Assembly: GCA_039198585.1 (NCBI GenBank)
Contig: JBCCTJ010000011.1
Coordinates: 1-31,894, forward strand
Direction: 5' to 3'
Source of the DNA: JBCCTJ01 sp039198585
Lineage (GTDB): Bacteria > Bacteroidota > Bacteroidia > Cytophagales > Amoebophilaceae
DNA length: 31,894 nt
Positions 25,563-31,894 of this stretch are shown here, piece by piece; the first letter of the stretch is position 1, and each line of letters opens with the position of its first letter. The notes below the pieces were generated by a model. That model was not told where the DNA came from. It ran no database searches and worked only from the letters and a program-made list of their open reading frames with translations. The translations under genes were made by a program, and so were the position numbers.

Positions 25563-28040
25563 ATGCCTGAACCTATGAAAGGAAAAATCATTCCCATTGC
25601 TATTGAAGATGAAATGAAAAAAGCTTATATTGACTATGCCCTTTCTGTGATTACATCGCGTGCTCTTCCTGATGCCTATGACGGACTCAAGCCAGTACAG
25701 CGTCGTATTCTTTATGTGTTTTACGAAATGGGATTACATTACAACAGTCCCTATAAAAAAACTGCACGTCCTGTAGGAGAAGTATTAGGTAAGTATCACC
25801 CCCATGGTGATGGAGCCATCTATGATGCAATGGTTAGACTTGCGCAAGACTTTTCGTTACGCTATCCTCTGATTAATCCACAAGGTAACTTTGGTTCTAT
25901 AGATGGGGATCCTCCAGCAGCGATGCGTTACACAGAAGCACGTATGGAACGCATTACAGAGGATGGTCTTTTGGCGGATTTAGATAAAAAAACAGTAGAT
26001 TTCCGTCCTAATTTTGACAATTCTTTGCAAGAACCCACAGTCCTTCCTGGCCCATTGCCTAATCTGCTAGTCAATGGTACCTCAGGCATTGCTGTAGGGA
26101 TGGCTACTAATATGGCCCCTCATAACTTGAATGAGATAAGCAACGCTATTAAAGCTTGTATAGATCATCCTGCTATTACAATCGAAGAGCTTATGCAGCA
26201 TGTACAAGCGCCAGATTTTCCCACTGGTGGTATTATCTATGGAGTACAAGGAGTACGTGATGCTTTCCATACAGGCAAAGGACGTGTAGTAGTACGTGCC
26301 AAAGCTACCATAACAGAGAATAATAATAAACAGCAAATTGTAGTCACCGAATTACCCTATATGGTCAATAAAGCTGTTATGATTGAAAAAACCATTCATC
26401 TCATCAACAATAAGAATCTAGAAGGTATTGCTGACATTCGTGACGAATCTGATAAAGAAGGTCTTCGTGTTGTTTATGACTTGAAGAGAGATGCTGTAGC
26501 CAATGTTGTACTTAATAACTTGTTTAAAAAAACCAATCTTCAAGTATCCTTCAGTGTCAATAATGTAACCCTTGTCAGGGGTAAACCACAGTTACTCAAT
26601 TTGAAAGGACTCATAGAGTGCTATATAGAACATCGTCACCATGTAGTCATACGCCGAACAGAAGAAGAAAAACGGCAAGCAGAAGCCCTCTTACACCTAC
26701 TAGAGGGGTATGTAGTAGCACTGGATCATATTGACCCTATCATTCGTCTCATCAAAGCTGCTAAAGATGCTTCAGTAGCAAGAGCTGCTTTAATGCAAAA
26801 CTATCAGTTGAGTGAAATACAAGCCAAAGGGATTTTAGAAATGAGACTACAAAAACTGACTGGCTTAGAAAGATCCAAGATCATAGAAAATCATAATCAT
26901 ACCAAGAAAAAACTCGAAAGGTTGAATGCTATTTTGGCCGATCGGGGTCTTCGTATGACAATTATCAAAGATGAGCTATCTGCCATACAGGAGCGGTATG
27001 GAGATGAGAGAAGAACCTATATTGAACATGATGCAACAGAATTTTCGATAGAAGATACCATCCCTAATGACCCTATGGTCATTACTCTTTCTGAAGAGGG
27101 ATACATCAAACGCACATTACTCAGTACCTATAAACAACAAAGTAGAGGAGGAGTAGGTTCTAAGGGAGTAACAACCAAGCAAGAAGACTTTCCACATACG
27201 GTTATTGTTGCCAATGCCCATGATTATTTACTACTCTTTACTGAGTCTGGTCAGATGTACTGGTCTAAAGTCTACGCATTGCCAGAAGGTAGTAAAACAT
27301 CACAGGGACGTGCTATCCAAAATGTATTGGCAATCAAAGTAGGAGATCGGGTGCGAAGTATTATCAAAGTAAAAAATCTACAAGATGAATCTTATGTAAA
27401 TAATCGCTATGTGATGCTTGCTACACAAAAAGGGATTATTAAAAAGGTAGCACTTACAGCCTTTACACGTCCTAGTACTAGAGGTATTCGTGCGATTGCT
27501 TTCAAAGAAGAAGACCAATTGCTAGAGGCACGTCTAGTAGAAAAGGGGGATTATATCATCTTAGCAGTTCGTTCAGGCAAGGCAGTATGCTTCTCAGAAC
27601 AAGAAGTACGCGCTATGGGGAGAACAGCAGCAGGAGTGAGAGGTATTACTTTAGGCTACAGCCAAGACCGCGTGATTGGTATGATCAATACCCCCTACAA
27701 TTCTCAAGTAAGTCTACTAGTAGTATCAGCAAAAGGATATGGAAAGCGTTCTTCTATAGAGGATTATCGTATCACAAGGCGAGGTGCTAAAGGAGTAAAA
27801 ACAATTAACATTACTCCTAAAACGGGTTACTTAGTAGCTATCAAAGTAGTAGAAAATGACCATGATCTGATGATTATGAACGCTTCAGGACTTACCATTC
27901 GCATGAGTGTACAAGAACTCCGGAGAATGGGAAGAGCTACACAAGGAGTACGTCTTGTCAAGCTTAAAAAAGAGGATAATATTGCAGCAGTAGTTGCGAT
28001 TAAAGATATGCTTAGTGCACAAGAAAAAGAACAACGATAA
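25563..28040 (+). CDS. gyrA: DNA gyrase subunit A
   Basis: Subunit of the type II topoisomerase that introduces negative supercoils; it cuts and rejoins DNA. 825 aa from ATG 25563; a longer TTG reading is disfavoured by the promoter box. The catalytic Tyr is at about residue 123 in AAMRYTEARM; the GNFGSIDGD context favours GyrA over ParC. The C-terminal beta-pinwheel begins near 500, with a GyrA-box variant QSRGGVG (consensus QRRGGKG). At the quinolone-resistance region, KYHPHGDGAIYDAM has Gly (about residue 84) where E. coli has Ser83; Asp87's counterpart is kept. No acidic C-terminal tail. It is followed after three bases by the acetyltransferase gene. The whole pair lies between two halves of a broken IS. 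Confidence 0.95.
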   Translation: MPEPMKGKIIPIAIEDEMKKAYIDYALSVITSRALPDAYDGLKPVQRRILYVFYEMGLHYNSPYKKTARPVGEVLGKYHPHGDGAIYDAMVRLAQDFSLRYPLINPQGNFGSIDGDPPAAMRYTEARMERITEDGLLADLDKKTVDFRPNFDNSLQEPTVLPGPLPNLLVNGTSGIAVGMATNMAPHNLNEISNAIKACIDHPAITIEELMQHVQAPDFPTGGIIYGVQGVRDAFHTGKGRVVVRAKATITENNNKQQIVVTELPYMVNKAVMIEKTIHLINNKNLEGIADIRDESDKEGLRVVYDLKRDAVANVVLNNLFKKTNLQVSFSVNNVTLVRGKPQLLNLKGLIECYIEHRHHVVIRRTEEEKRQAEALLHLLEGYVVALDHIDPIIRLIKAAKDASVARAALMQNYQLSEIQAKGILEMRLQKLTGLERSKIIENHNHTKKKLERLNAILADRGLRMTIIKDELSAIQERYGDERRTYIEHDATEFSIEDTIPNDPMVITLSEEGYIKRTLLSTYKQQSRGGVGSKGVTTKQEDFPHTVIVANAHDYLLLFTESGQMYWSKVYALPEGSKTSQGRAIQNVLAIKVGDRVRSIIKVKNLQDESYVNNRYVMLATQKGIIKKVALTAFTRPSTRGIRAIAFKEEDQLLEARLVEKGDYIILAVRSGKAVCFSEQEVRAMGRTAAGVRGITLGYSQDRVIGMINTPYNSQVSLLVVSAKGYGKRSSIEDYRITRRGAKGVKTINITPKTGYLVAIKVVENDHDLMIMNASGLTIRMSVQELRRMGRATQGVRLVKLKKEDNIAAVVAIKDMLSAQEKEQR

Positions 28041-28043
28041 AAC

Positions 28044-28637
28044 ATGCAACCCATTATTATCATTGGTACGGGAAGAAAAGGTAGAATAGCACTAGAAATA
28101 CTACAGGCTAACCAAATAACGGTGTATGGGTTTTTGGATGATGATAATAGCCGAGAAGGAGACATTATAGGCAATGTGCCCATTCTAGGAAGCCAGAAAG
28201 ATCCCATATTTTTAGGTATGCTAGGAGAAAAATGTGCCGCTTTTGTTGCTTTAGAAGATTCTACCGAACAGAAAAACTATATCCAAAAATGGCAAAAAGA
28301 AAATCCAATACCTACTTTAAATGCTATTCATCCTCATGCTTATCTAGCATCGCAAGTTTCTTTGGGAGAAGGTAACCTCATCAATCTATTGAGTAGTATA
28401 GGGACAGAGGTGAAGATAGGATCTTATAATACAGTAGAGGAACAGGTAGTCATAGGTCAAGCTGTCCAAATAGATAATCACGTACACATCTGTCCAGGTA
28501 CTATCATTGGTGGTGGAGCTATCATTCATTCTGGAGCACAAATAGGAGCTGGTGCTATTGTTATGAATGATATCACCATAGGCGAGAACGTATCTATCCC
28601 CACAGGAAAAGTCATACAAGAGTCTATAGGGATATAG
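28044..28637 (+). CDS. NeuD/PglD-type sugar O-acyltransferase family protein
   Basis: Protein of 197 aa. The N-terminal region (2-20, QPIIIIGTGRKGRIALEIL) is the Rossmann-like PglD N domain found in NeuD/PglD proteins, followed by FLDDD. From about 90 onward there is a left-handed beta-helix of hexapeptide repeats (ASQVSLGEGNLI, IGTEVKIGSYN, IGGGAIIHSGAQIG, AGAIVMNDITIGENV). Family members transfer acetyl groups to amino sugars in glycan or sialic acid synthesis. The usual catalytic His in the loop (compare NHVHICPG) is a candidate here. Only three bases separate it from gyrA, so the two are probably co-transcribed, although no functional link is known. No other glycan gene is in the window, so the substrate is open. 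Confidence 0.88.
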   Translation: MQPIIIIGTGRKGRIALEILQANQITVYGFLDDDNSREGDIIGNVPILGSQKDPIFLGMLGEKCAAFVALEDSTEQKNYIQKWQKENPIPTLNAIHPHAYLASQVSLGEGNLINLLSSIGTEVKIGSYNTVEEQVVIGQAVQIDNHVHICPGTIIGGGAIIHSGAQIGAGAIVMNDITIGENVSIPTGKVIQESIGI

Positions 28638-28686
28638 AAAAATAAAATAAAATATTGACAGAATATTGTTTTAATTATATGTATCG

Positions 28687-29610
28687 CAAGTCTACTGATC
28701 GATGCTACTTGTTATGAGAGCAGTCTACGATTCCCACAAACCAGAAGCTTCTCTGGGAAATCGTTGAATTTCTCTACAGAATCATCAATCACATGTGCAA
28801 AAAAAGCAGGATTGAAGATTATAAGAACTAAGTAGAATAACTGGGCAGCCAGCTGCCCAGTTTATAGTCGAAAAATGAAAAAAACCAAAAAAGAAAAAAG
28901 CCTTAACAAGAGCATTTATTGGGTTAAATAGATTACTTAAAAAATTAGATAAAGTTTTAGATCAACTACAAGATCAGTACGAATTTCAAGACAAGCCAAC
29001 TTACCAAAAACAGCGTATAGTCATTAAAAAAAGAGCTCGAACAGCAAGAGCAAATTTTACTACAGGAATACCACCAAGGCATAGCATTGTTTGTCTTTTT
29101 AAGCCTTATTTGCAACCTATCGTGAGAGGGAAAGAAGTCAAAAAAGTAGAGTTCGGTGCAAAAGTCAACAAAATGCAAGCGGATGGAATCAACTTTATTC
29201 AGCACCTCATCTTTGGACTTTTCAATGAAAAAAGATAGTTTAAGGATACTATATACCAATCACAGTAGCTTACTGAAATAAAGGTCAGAAAGGTTGGGGT
29301 AGATGCTATTGATGCTACAAATGCAAATAGGAAATTGGCAACTGCCGAAGAGATCAAGGCTGACTTTGTACCTAAAAGGAGAGCAGGAAAAAATGAGAAA
29401 GAACGAAAACAAATAGCAAGTCTTTTAATCAAAGAAAGAGCTAGATTCTTGGAAGGGAGCTTTGTAAATGAAAAAAACTATTGCCTTAAAAGAATCAATG
29501 CTCGTACAGCAAAAACAGAAAGGCTTTGGATATTTTTTGGAATACATACAACTAATGCCGTAATAGGTGATCGGATGACTACCAGACTGCTTCTTAGAAA
29601 AGTGACTTAG
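28687..29610 (+). pseudogene. C-terminal part of a DDE transposase (split IS)
   Basis: It opens with SLLIDATCYESSLRF (catalytic Asp of the DDE domain in IDATCYE), shifts frame, then reads PTNQKLLWEIVEFLYRIIN. After further stops it gives LTRAFIGLNRLLKKLD, RHSIVCLFKPYLQPIVRGK, VEFGAKVNKMQADGINFI, then TAG at 29236-29238 and 29266-29268. A long open stretch follows with VGVDAIDATNANRKLAT, ERARFLEGSFVNEKNYCL and ERLWIFFGIHTTNAVIG to TAG at 29608-29610. The block order (DATCYES, GAKVN, D..YAN.NR, LEGSFG, WIFFGIHTANA) matches the catalytic and C-terminal region of the same Bacteroidota transposase kind whose N-terminus lies at 23913-24350. Non-functional. Confidence 0.8.
28841..28862 (+). terminator. 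Strong hairpin downstream of gyrA-neuD
   Basis: ACTGGGCAG and CTGCCCAGT form a perfect 9-pair stem with loop CCAG, followed by TTATAG. It lies 204 bases after the acetyltransferase stop, inside the transposase relic. It might terminate the gyrA transcript, but the U tract is short, so this is only a candidate. Confidence 0.3.
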
Positions 29611-29790
29611 AGCTCAACTGTATAACTGGAATAGCTCTTCCTTCATGGTAGTACTATAGTTGCTATTCACTAAAAACGTAATTTTTTCTTGATCCCGATA
29701 GACGAGAAATTTTTTTATTCAGAAGAGGCATAATTTTACCCAGAACTTGGGAAAGTGAACATTTTATCTTTTCGAATAAGTAAAAATCGC

Positions 29791-29810
29791 CCTACTTACG
29801 ACACTCTCTA
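29791..29810 (-). repeat. Right inverted end of the split DDE insertion sequence
   Basis: Reverse complement TAGAGAGTGTCGTAAGTAGG matches the left end at 23771-23790 in 10 of the first 11 bases. It lies 180 bases after the transposase stop. The interval 29611-29790 shows no ORF and is taken as the noncoding right end of the IS. Confidence 0.5.
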
Positions 29811-30098
29811 TATAGAGGCATTCAGGAGAATAGAAAGCTGTAAAAATCATTAAAAAATAGCTTTATAGGCGATTTTATTAGCATTTTTCGGTAAAAAAAT
29901 GAATGTCTAGTAACCTATAATTGATTGTGTAAAATAAAAAGTACATGAAATATAGTGATGATTATGCATAATAAAAATTGAAAAAAATTGACTGTATAAA
30001 AAACGATAAAACCTATTCATATTTTTACATCTTAATAGGAATATGTTAAGCATAGTTTAATTTATTTTTATTTTACTAATAATAAATAACTTTCTATC
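29811..30098. other. AT-rich intergenic region before the anchored secreted protein gene
   Basis: No gene seen. It contains a copy (29910-29936, GTAACCTATAATTGATTGTG then TAAAAT) of the short repeat that precedes the IS256 relic at 19556, here without a transposase, probably the last trace of an IS end. TAACTTTC (30088-30095) is a one-mismatch -7 box just before ATG 30099. Confidence 0.4.
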
Positions 30099-30914
30099 AT
30101 GAAGTATCTATGCCTACTATGTATTATTATAAGTTTAACTTTTACACGGGCCGGTATTGCTAGTCAAAAATTTGATCAACAGTCTATTCCACCCATTAAA
30201 ATACCTGGAAAATATAGTCCAAATACACAAGTTAACGATCAGCTAACTAGCCAGTTGACAGCCTCTTTTGAAGACCCAAATAGTGATTATAATACTTTGA
30301 CTGAATATGACGAAGGAAGTGGATCCTCTGAAAAAGGATTGTACCCTTTTAATTTTAGTCTAATAAGTGATCAAAATACCAATAGCATGATAAATATTAA
30401 AAGTGGTTCTCAAAGTGGCTACAATAAACATGATAGAAGTGTAAAAAGCTCGCTCAACTTACTTAACAAAGATACATTTCGTGCTTACGAAGATAGAGAA
30501 CAGCTGACAACTTTTCCAGCACTTCGTTATTTACAACAGCGAGAAAAAAATATGCACTTAGCTGCCTCTACAGAAGATGGTTCATGCAGTGATAGCTCAC
30601 CTAGTAGTCAGAAGGGACTACTAAATGTAGCTGTAAAAGAAAAGTCAGAATTTTCTAACAAAAGCGAATTTATTGAACAAACAGCGATTAATCAAACTAA
30701 AAATTCGGAAAAAAATTCATTACATCCAAATCTCCAAGAAAAAATACCAGACACTTTTTATCAAAAAGAAGTAGTCCAAGATAAAGAGATGGCTAAAAGC
30801 GAAAAAGGTAATTGGCCCTATGCTGTTTTCTCTTTTCTAGGTGGTACCCTATTTGGATTTTATATGAAAAATCAAAAAAAAGGTAGCCTAAAAAAGAAAG
30901 TTATTGATAAGTAA
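30099..30914 (+). CDS. Secreted, Ser/Asn-rich protein with C-terminal membrane anchor
   Basis: Protein of 271 aa, not recognised. A clear signal peptide (MKYLCLLCIIISLTFTRAGI, cleavage near residues 19-22) leads into a polar, probably disordered region rich in Ser, Asn, Gln, Asp and Lys (for example SSEKGLYPFN, SCSDSSPSSQKG). A single membrane segment at about 239-256 (WPYAVFSFLGGTLFGFYM) is followed by a basic tail (KNQKKGSLKKKVIDK). This is the same plan as the 447-residue protein at 5476 and the two long coiled-coil proteins, without evident sequence identity in the ectodomain. It is followed by thioredoxin on the same strand 128 bases later, and the two may be separately transcribed. Function unknown. 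Confidence 0.85.
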   Translation: MKYLCLLCIIISLTFTRAGIASQKFDQQSIPPIKIPGKYSPNTQVNDQLTSQLTASFEDPNSDYNTLTEYDEGSGSSEKGLYPFNFSLISDQNTNSMINIKSGSQSGYNKHDRSVKSSLNLLNKDTFRAYEDREQLTTFPALRYLQQREKNMHLAASTEDGSCSDSSPSSQKGLLNVAVKEKSEFSNKSEFIEQTAINQTKNSEKNSLHPNLQEKIPDTFYQKEVVQDKEMAKSEKGNWPYAVFSFLGGTLFGFYMKNQKKGSLKKKVIDK

Positions 30915-31042
30915 CAAATGAAAATACAGTCAATGAAAAAATAGATTTACTATTAGCTATTGAACCTTAGTAATGGCGTTCTACACTAACAAGCAAAATA
31001 AAACAAACTACTCATTCTATACCCTACATACTTTATATTAAT

Positions 31043-31405
31043 ATGGATACATTAGACAATTCAGCTGAATATAATAACATCATTAATGTAAAAGATGATA
31101 ATATTGATTCATTGATTCAATCTATTAATCAACCTATTGTAATACATTTTTGGGCTCCATGGTGCGGGCCTTGTAGACAGATGAATCCTATTATTGATGA
31201 CATTGCAGAAGAATTAGACAGCAAGGTAAAGATTGTCAAAGTTAATATTGACGAAAATAGTAAAACAGCTAAAAGCTATAGAATACTTAGTATTCCGACA
31301 CTACTTATTCTTGACCAAAATAATAAGGAAATATCTCGTCAGGTAGGGATATCGAATAGCTTACATGGAACTATACTAGAAATATTAGATCCCTATATAA
31401 CCTAA
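31043..31405 (+). CDS. trxA: Thioredoxin
   Basis: Cytoplasmic thiol-disulphide reductase that keeps target proteins reduced. 120 aa, a single thioredoxin domain without signal peptide. The active site FWAPWCGPCRQMNPI has WCGPC at 40-44, preceded by the hydrophobic strand IVIHFW. VKVNIDENSKTAKSYRI and the cis-Pro motif SIPTLLIL (Pro at about 85) follow; then a strand and helix with GISN in place of the usual G. The first 20 residues (MDTLDNSAEYNN) are slightly longer than in E. coli. The stop is followed after two bases by the presumed left end of an IS256 element, so the insertion just missed the gene. Confidence 0.95.
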   Translation: MDTLDNSAEYNNIINVKDDNIDSLIQSINQPIVIHFWAPWCGPCRQMNPIIDDIAEELDSKVKIVKVNIDENSKTAKSYRILSIPTLLILDQNNKEISRQVGISNSLHGTILEILDPYIT

Positions 31406-31407
31406 AA

Positions 31408-31635
31408 GGGAGTGTAATCTAAGCTCTGTGTAAGATTAATCAAAAAACATTCTACACCCAAGTTTAATGGTTAATTACTGTACTGTCAAACCCCAATGTG
31501 ACAAGGGAGTACCCCATTTTTTTTGTATGTTTTTCTATAGCTAGCAACACAACTTTTAAGAAAGTCACCGGTGGGTTAAATCATTTAATTGTGTCAAAGT
31601 AAAAAAACAATTTTACACTTTTAAATTTTTTAATC
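31408..31635 (+). mobile_element. Presumed left end of an IS256-family element
   Basis: GGGAGTGTAATCTAAGCTCT, followed by GTGTAAG, resembles IS256-family termini and starts at about 31408, directly behind trxA. The 200 bases up to the transposase start hold no ORF. The right end lies outside the window. Confidence 0.45.
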
Positions 31636-31894
31636 ATGAATAAACAACAAAAAGAAATAAATCAAGTAACATGGGAATGTATAAAGCAACAAGCTGTAGA
31701 ACGTCTATTAGAGACAAAAGAATTATCAGGAAAAAATGGTGCTATAACGCCCATCATCAAAATGGTATTAGAAGCTGCTTTAGAGGCTGAGTTGACGCAT
31801 CATCTTGCACAAAGTGAAACAGGTAATCGCAAAAATGGGAAGGCCAAAAAGAAATTAAAAACAGCTTATGGTCAAATTGAAATCGAGCCTAGCA
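31636..31894 (+). CDS. IS256-family transposase, N-terminal part (runs off the window)
   Basis: The first 86 codons are open and intact from ATG 31636 (MNKQQKEINQVTWECIKQQ). The family N-terminal block is clear: GKNGAITPIIKMVLEAALEA, AELTHHLAQSE and GNRKNGKAKKKLKTAYGQIE. The DDE catalytic domain would follow beyond the right edge. Unlike the two IS256 relics inside the window, no stop or frameshift is seen so far, so this copy may be functional. It differs in sequence from both relics, so at least three IS256 lineages have been present. Confidence 0.88.
   Translation, partial: MNKQQKEINQVTWECIKQQAVERLLETKELSGKNGAITPIIKMVLEAALEAELTHHLAQSETGNRKNGKAKKKLKTAYGQIEIEPS

Noticed and set aside
9310..29610. 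In-frame TAG, TGA and TAA stops in several ORFs read as possible stop-codon recoding
   Set aside because: All three stops occur inside the broken ORFs and all three also end intact genes here (TAG at 13476 and 16491, TGA at 9291, TAA at 4301). Frameshifts accompany many of them, so decay is the simpler reading.
1..31894. CRISPR array, toxin-antitoxin pair or phage module
   Set aside because: No regularly spaced short repeats, cas genes, paired small toxin-antitoxin ORFs or phage structural genes are visible.

Overview
The window looks like part of a small, AT-rich, decaying genome of an intracellular member of the Bacteroidota, most likely of the Cardinium/Amoebophilus type. The reasons are Bacteroidota-style housekeeping proteins (an UvrA lacking the first CxxC pair of the N-terminal zinc site, a ribosomal protein S16 with a long Lys-rich tail), promoter elements fitting the Bacteroidota consensus TTG/TTTG-N19-23-TAnnTTTG, little sign of Shine-Dalgarno sequences, many broken insertion sequences, several pseudogenes, and a large share of secreted lineage-specific proteins. 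The taxon is inferred; no rRNA lies here.

Layout. 1-4301: a secreted protein with ubiquitin-like folds (minus) diverges from uvrA (plus). 4302-7269: a pseudogene, a low-complexity secreted membrane-anchored protein, and two copies of a dispersed repeat. 7270-9291: rpsP (minus) diverging from a queuosine-precursor-type transporter that appears internally duplicated. 9310-16403: a pseudogene and two very long secreted coiled-coil proteins, all minus. 16491-17375: a Bax-inhibitor-1-type membrane protein behind tRNA-Leu(GAG). 17582-18178: a small membrane protein and a frameshifted small ORF. 18310-20345: an RluD-type pseudouridine synthase and a dead IS256 transposase. 20346-23675: the third dispersed repeat, sufB, and a secreted HEAT-repeat protein. 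23773-29808: gyrA and a NeuD-like acetyltransferase enclosed between the N-terminal and C-terminal halves of a broken DDE transposase, with matching inverted ends, together with an IS256 relic and a broken ORF. 30099-31894: another secreted anchored protein, thioredoxin, and the start of an IS256 transposase running off the right edge.

The genes fall into three groups. Core functions are DNA repair (uvrA), supercoiling (gyrA), translation and RNA modification (rpsP, rluD-like, tRNA-Leu, queuosine salvage), Fe-S assembly (sufB) and redox (thioredoxin). A second group of six signal-peptide proteins has no recognised enzymatic role; four share a plan of signal peptide, variable ectodomain, single C-terminal membrane segment and basic tail, and are candidates for host interface or envelope proteins. 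The third group is mobile-element debris, which has reshaped the surroundings of sufB and gyrA.

Most notable are the tandem ubiquitin-like secreted protein, the enclosure of gyrA-neuD in a split IS, the four-member anchored secretome, and a dispersed repeat with a conserved hairpin placed just 3' of three minus-strand genes.
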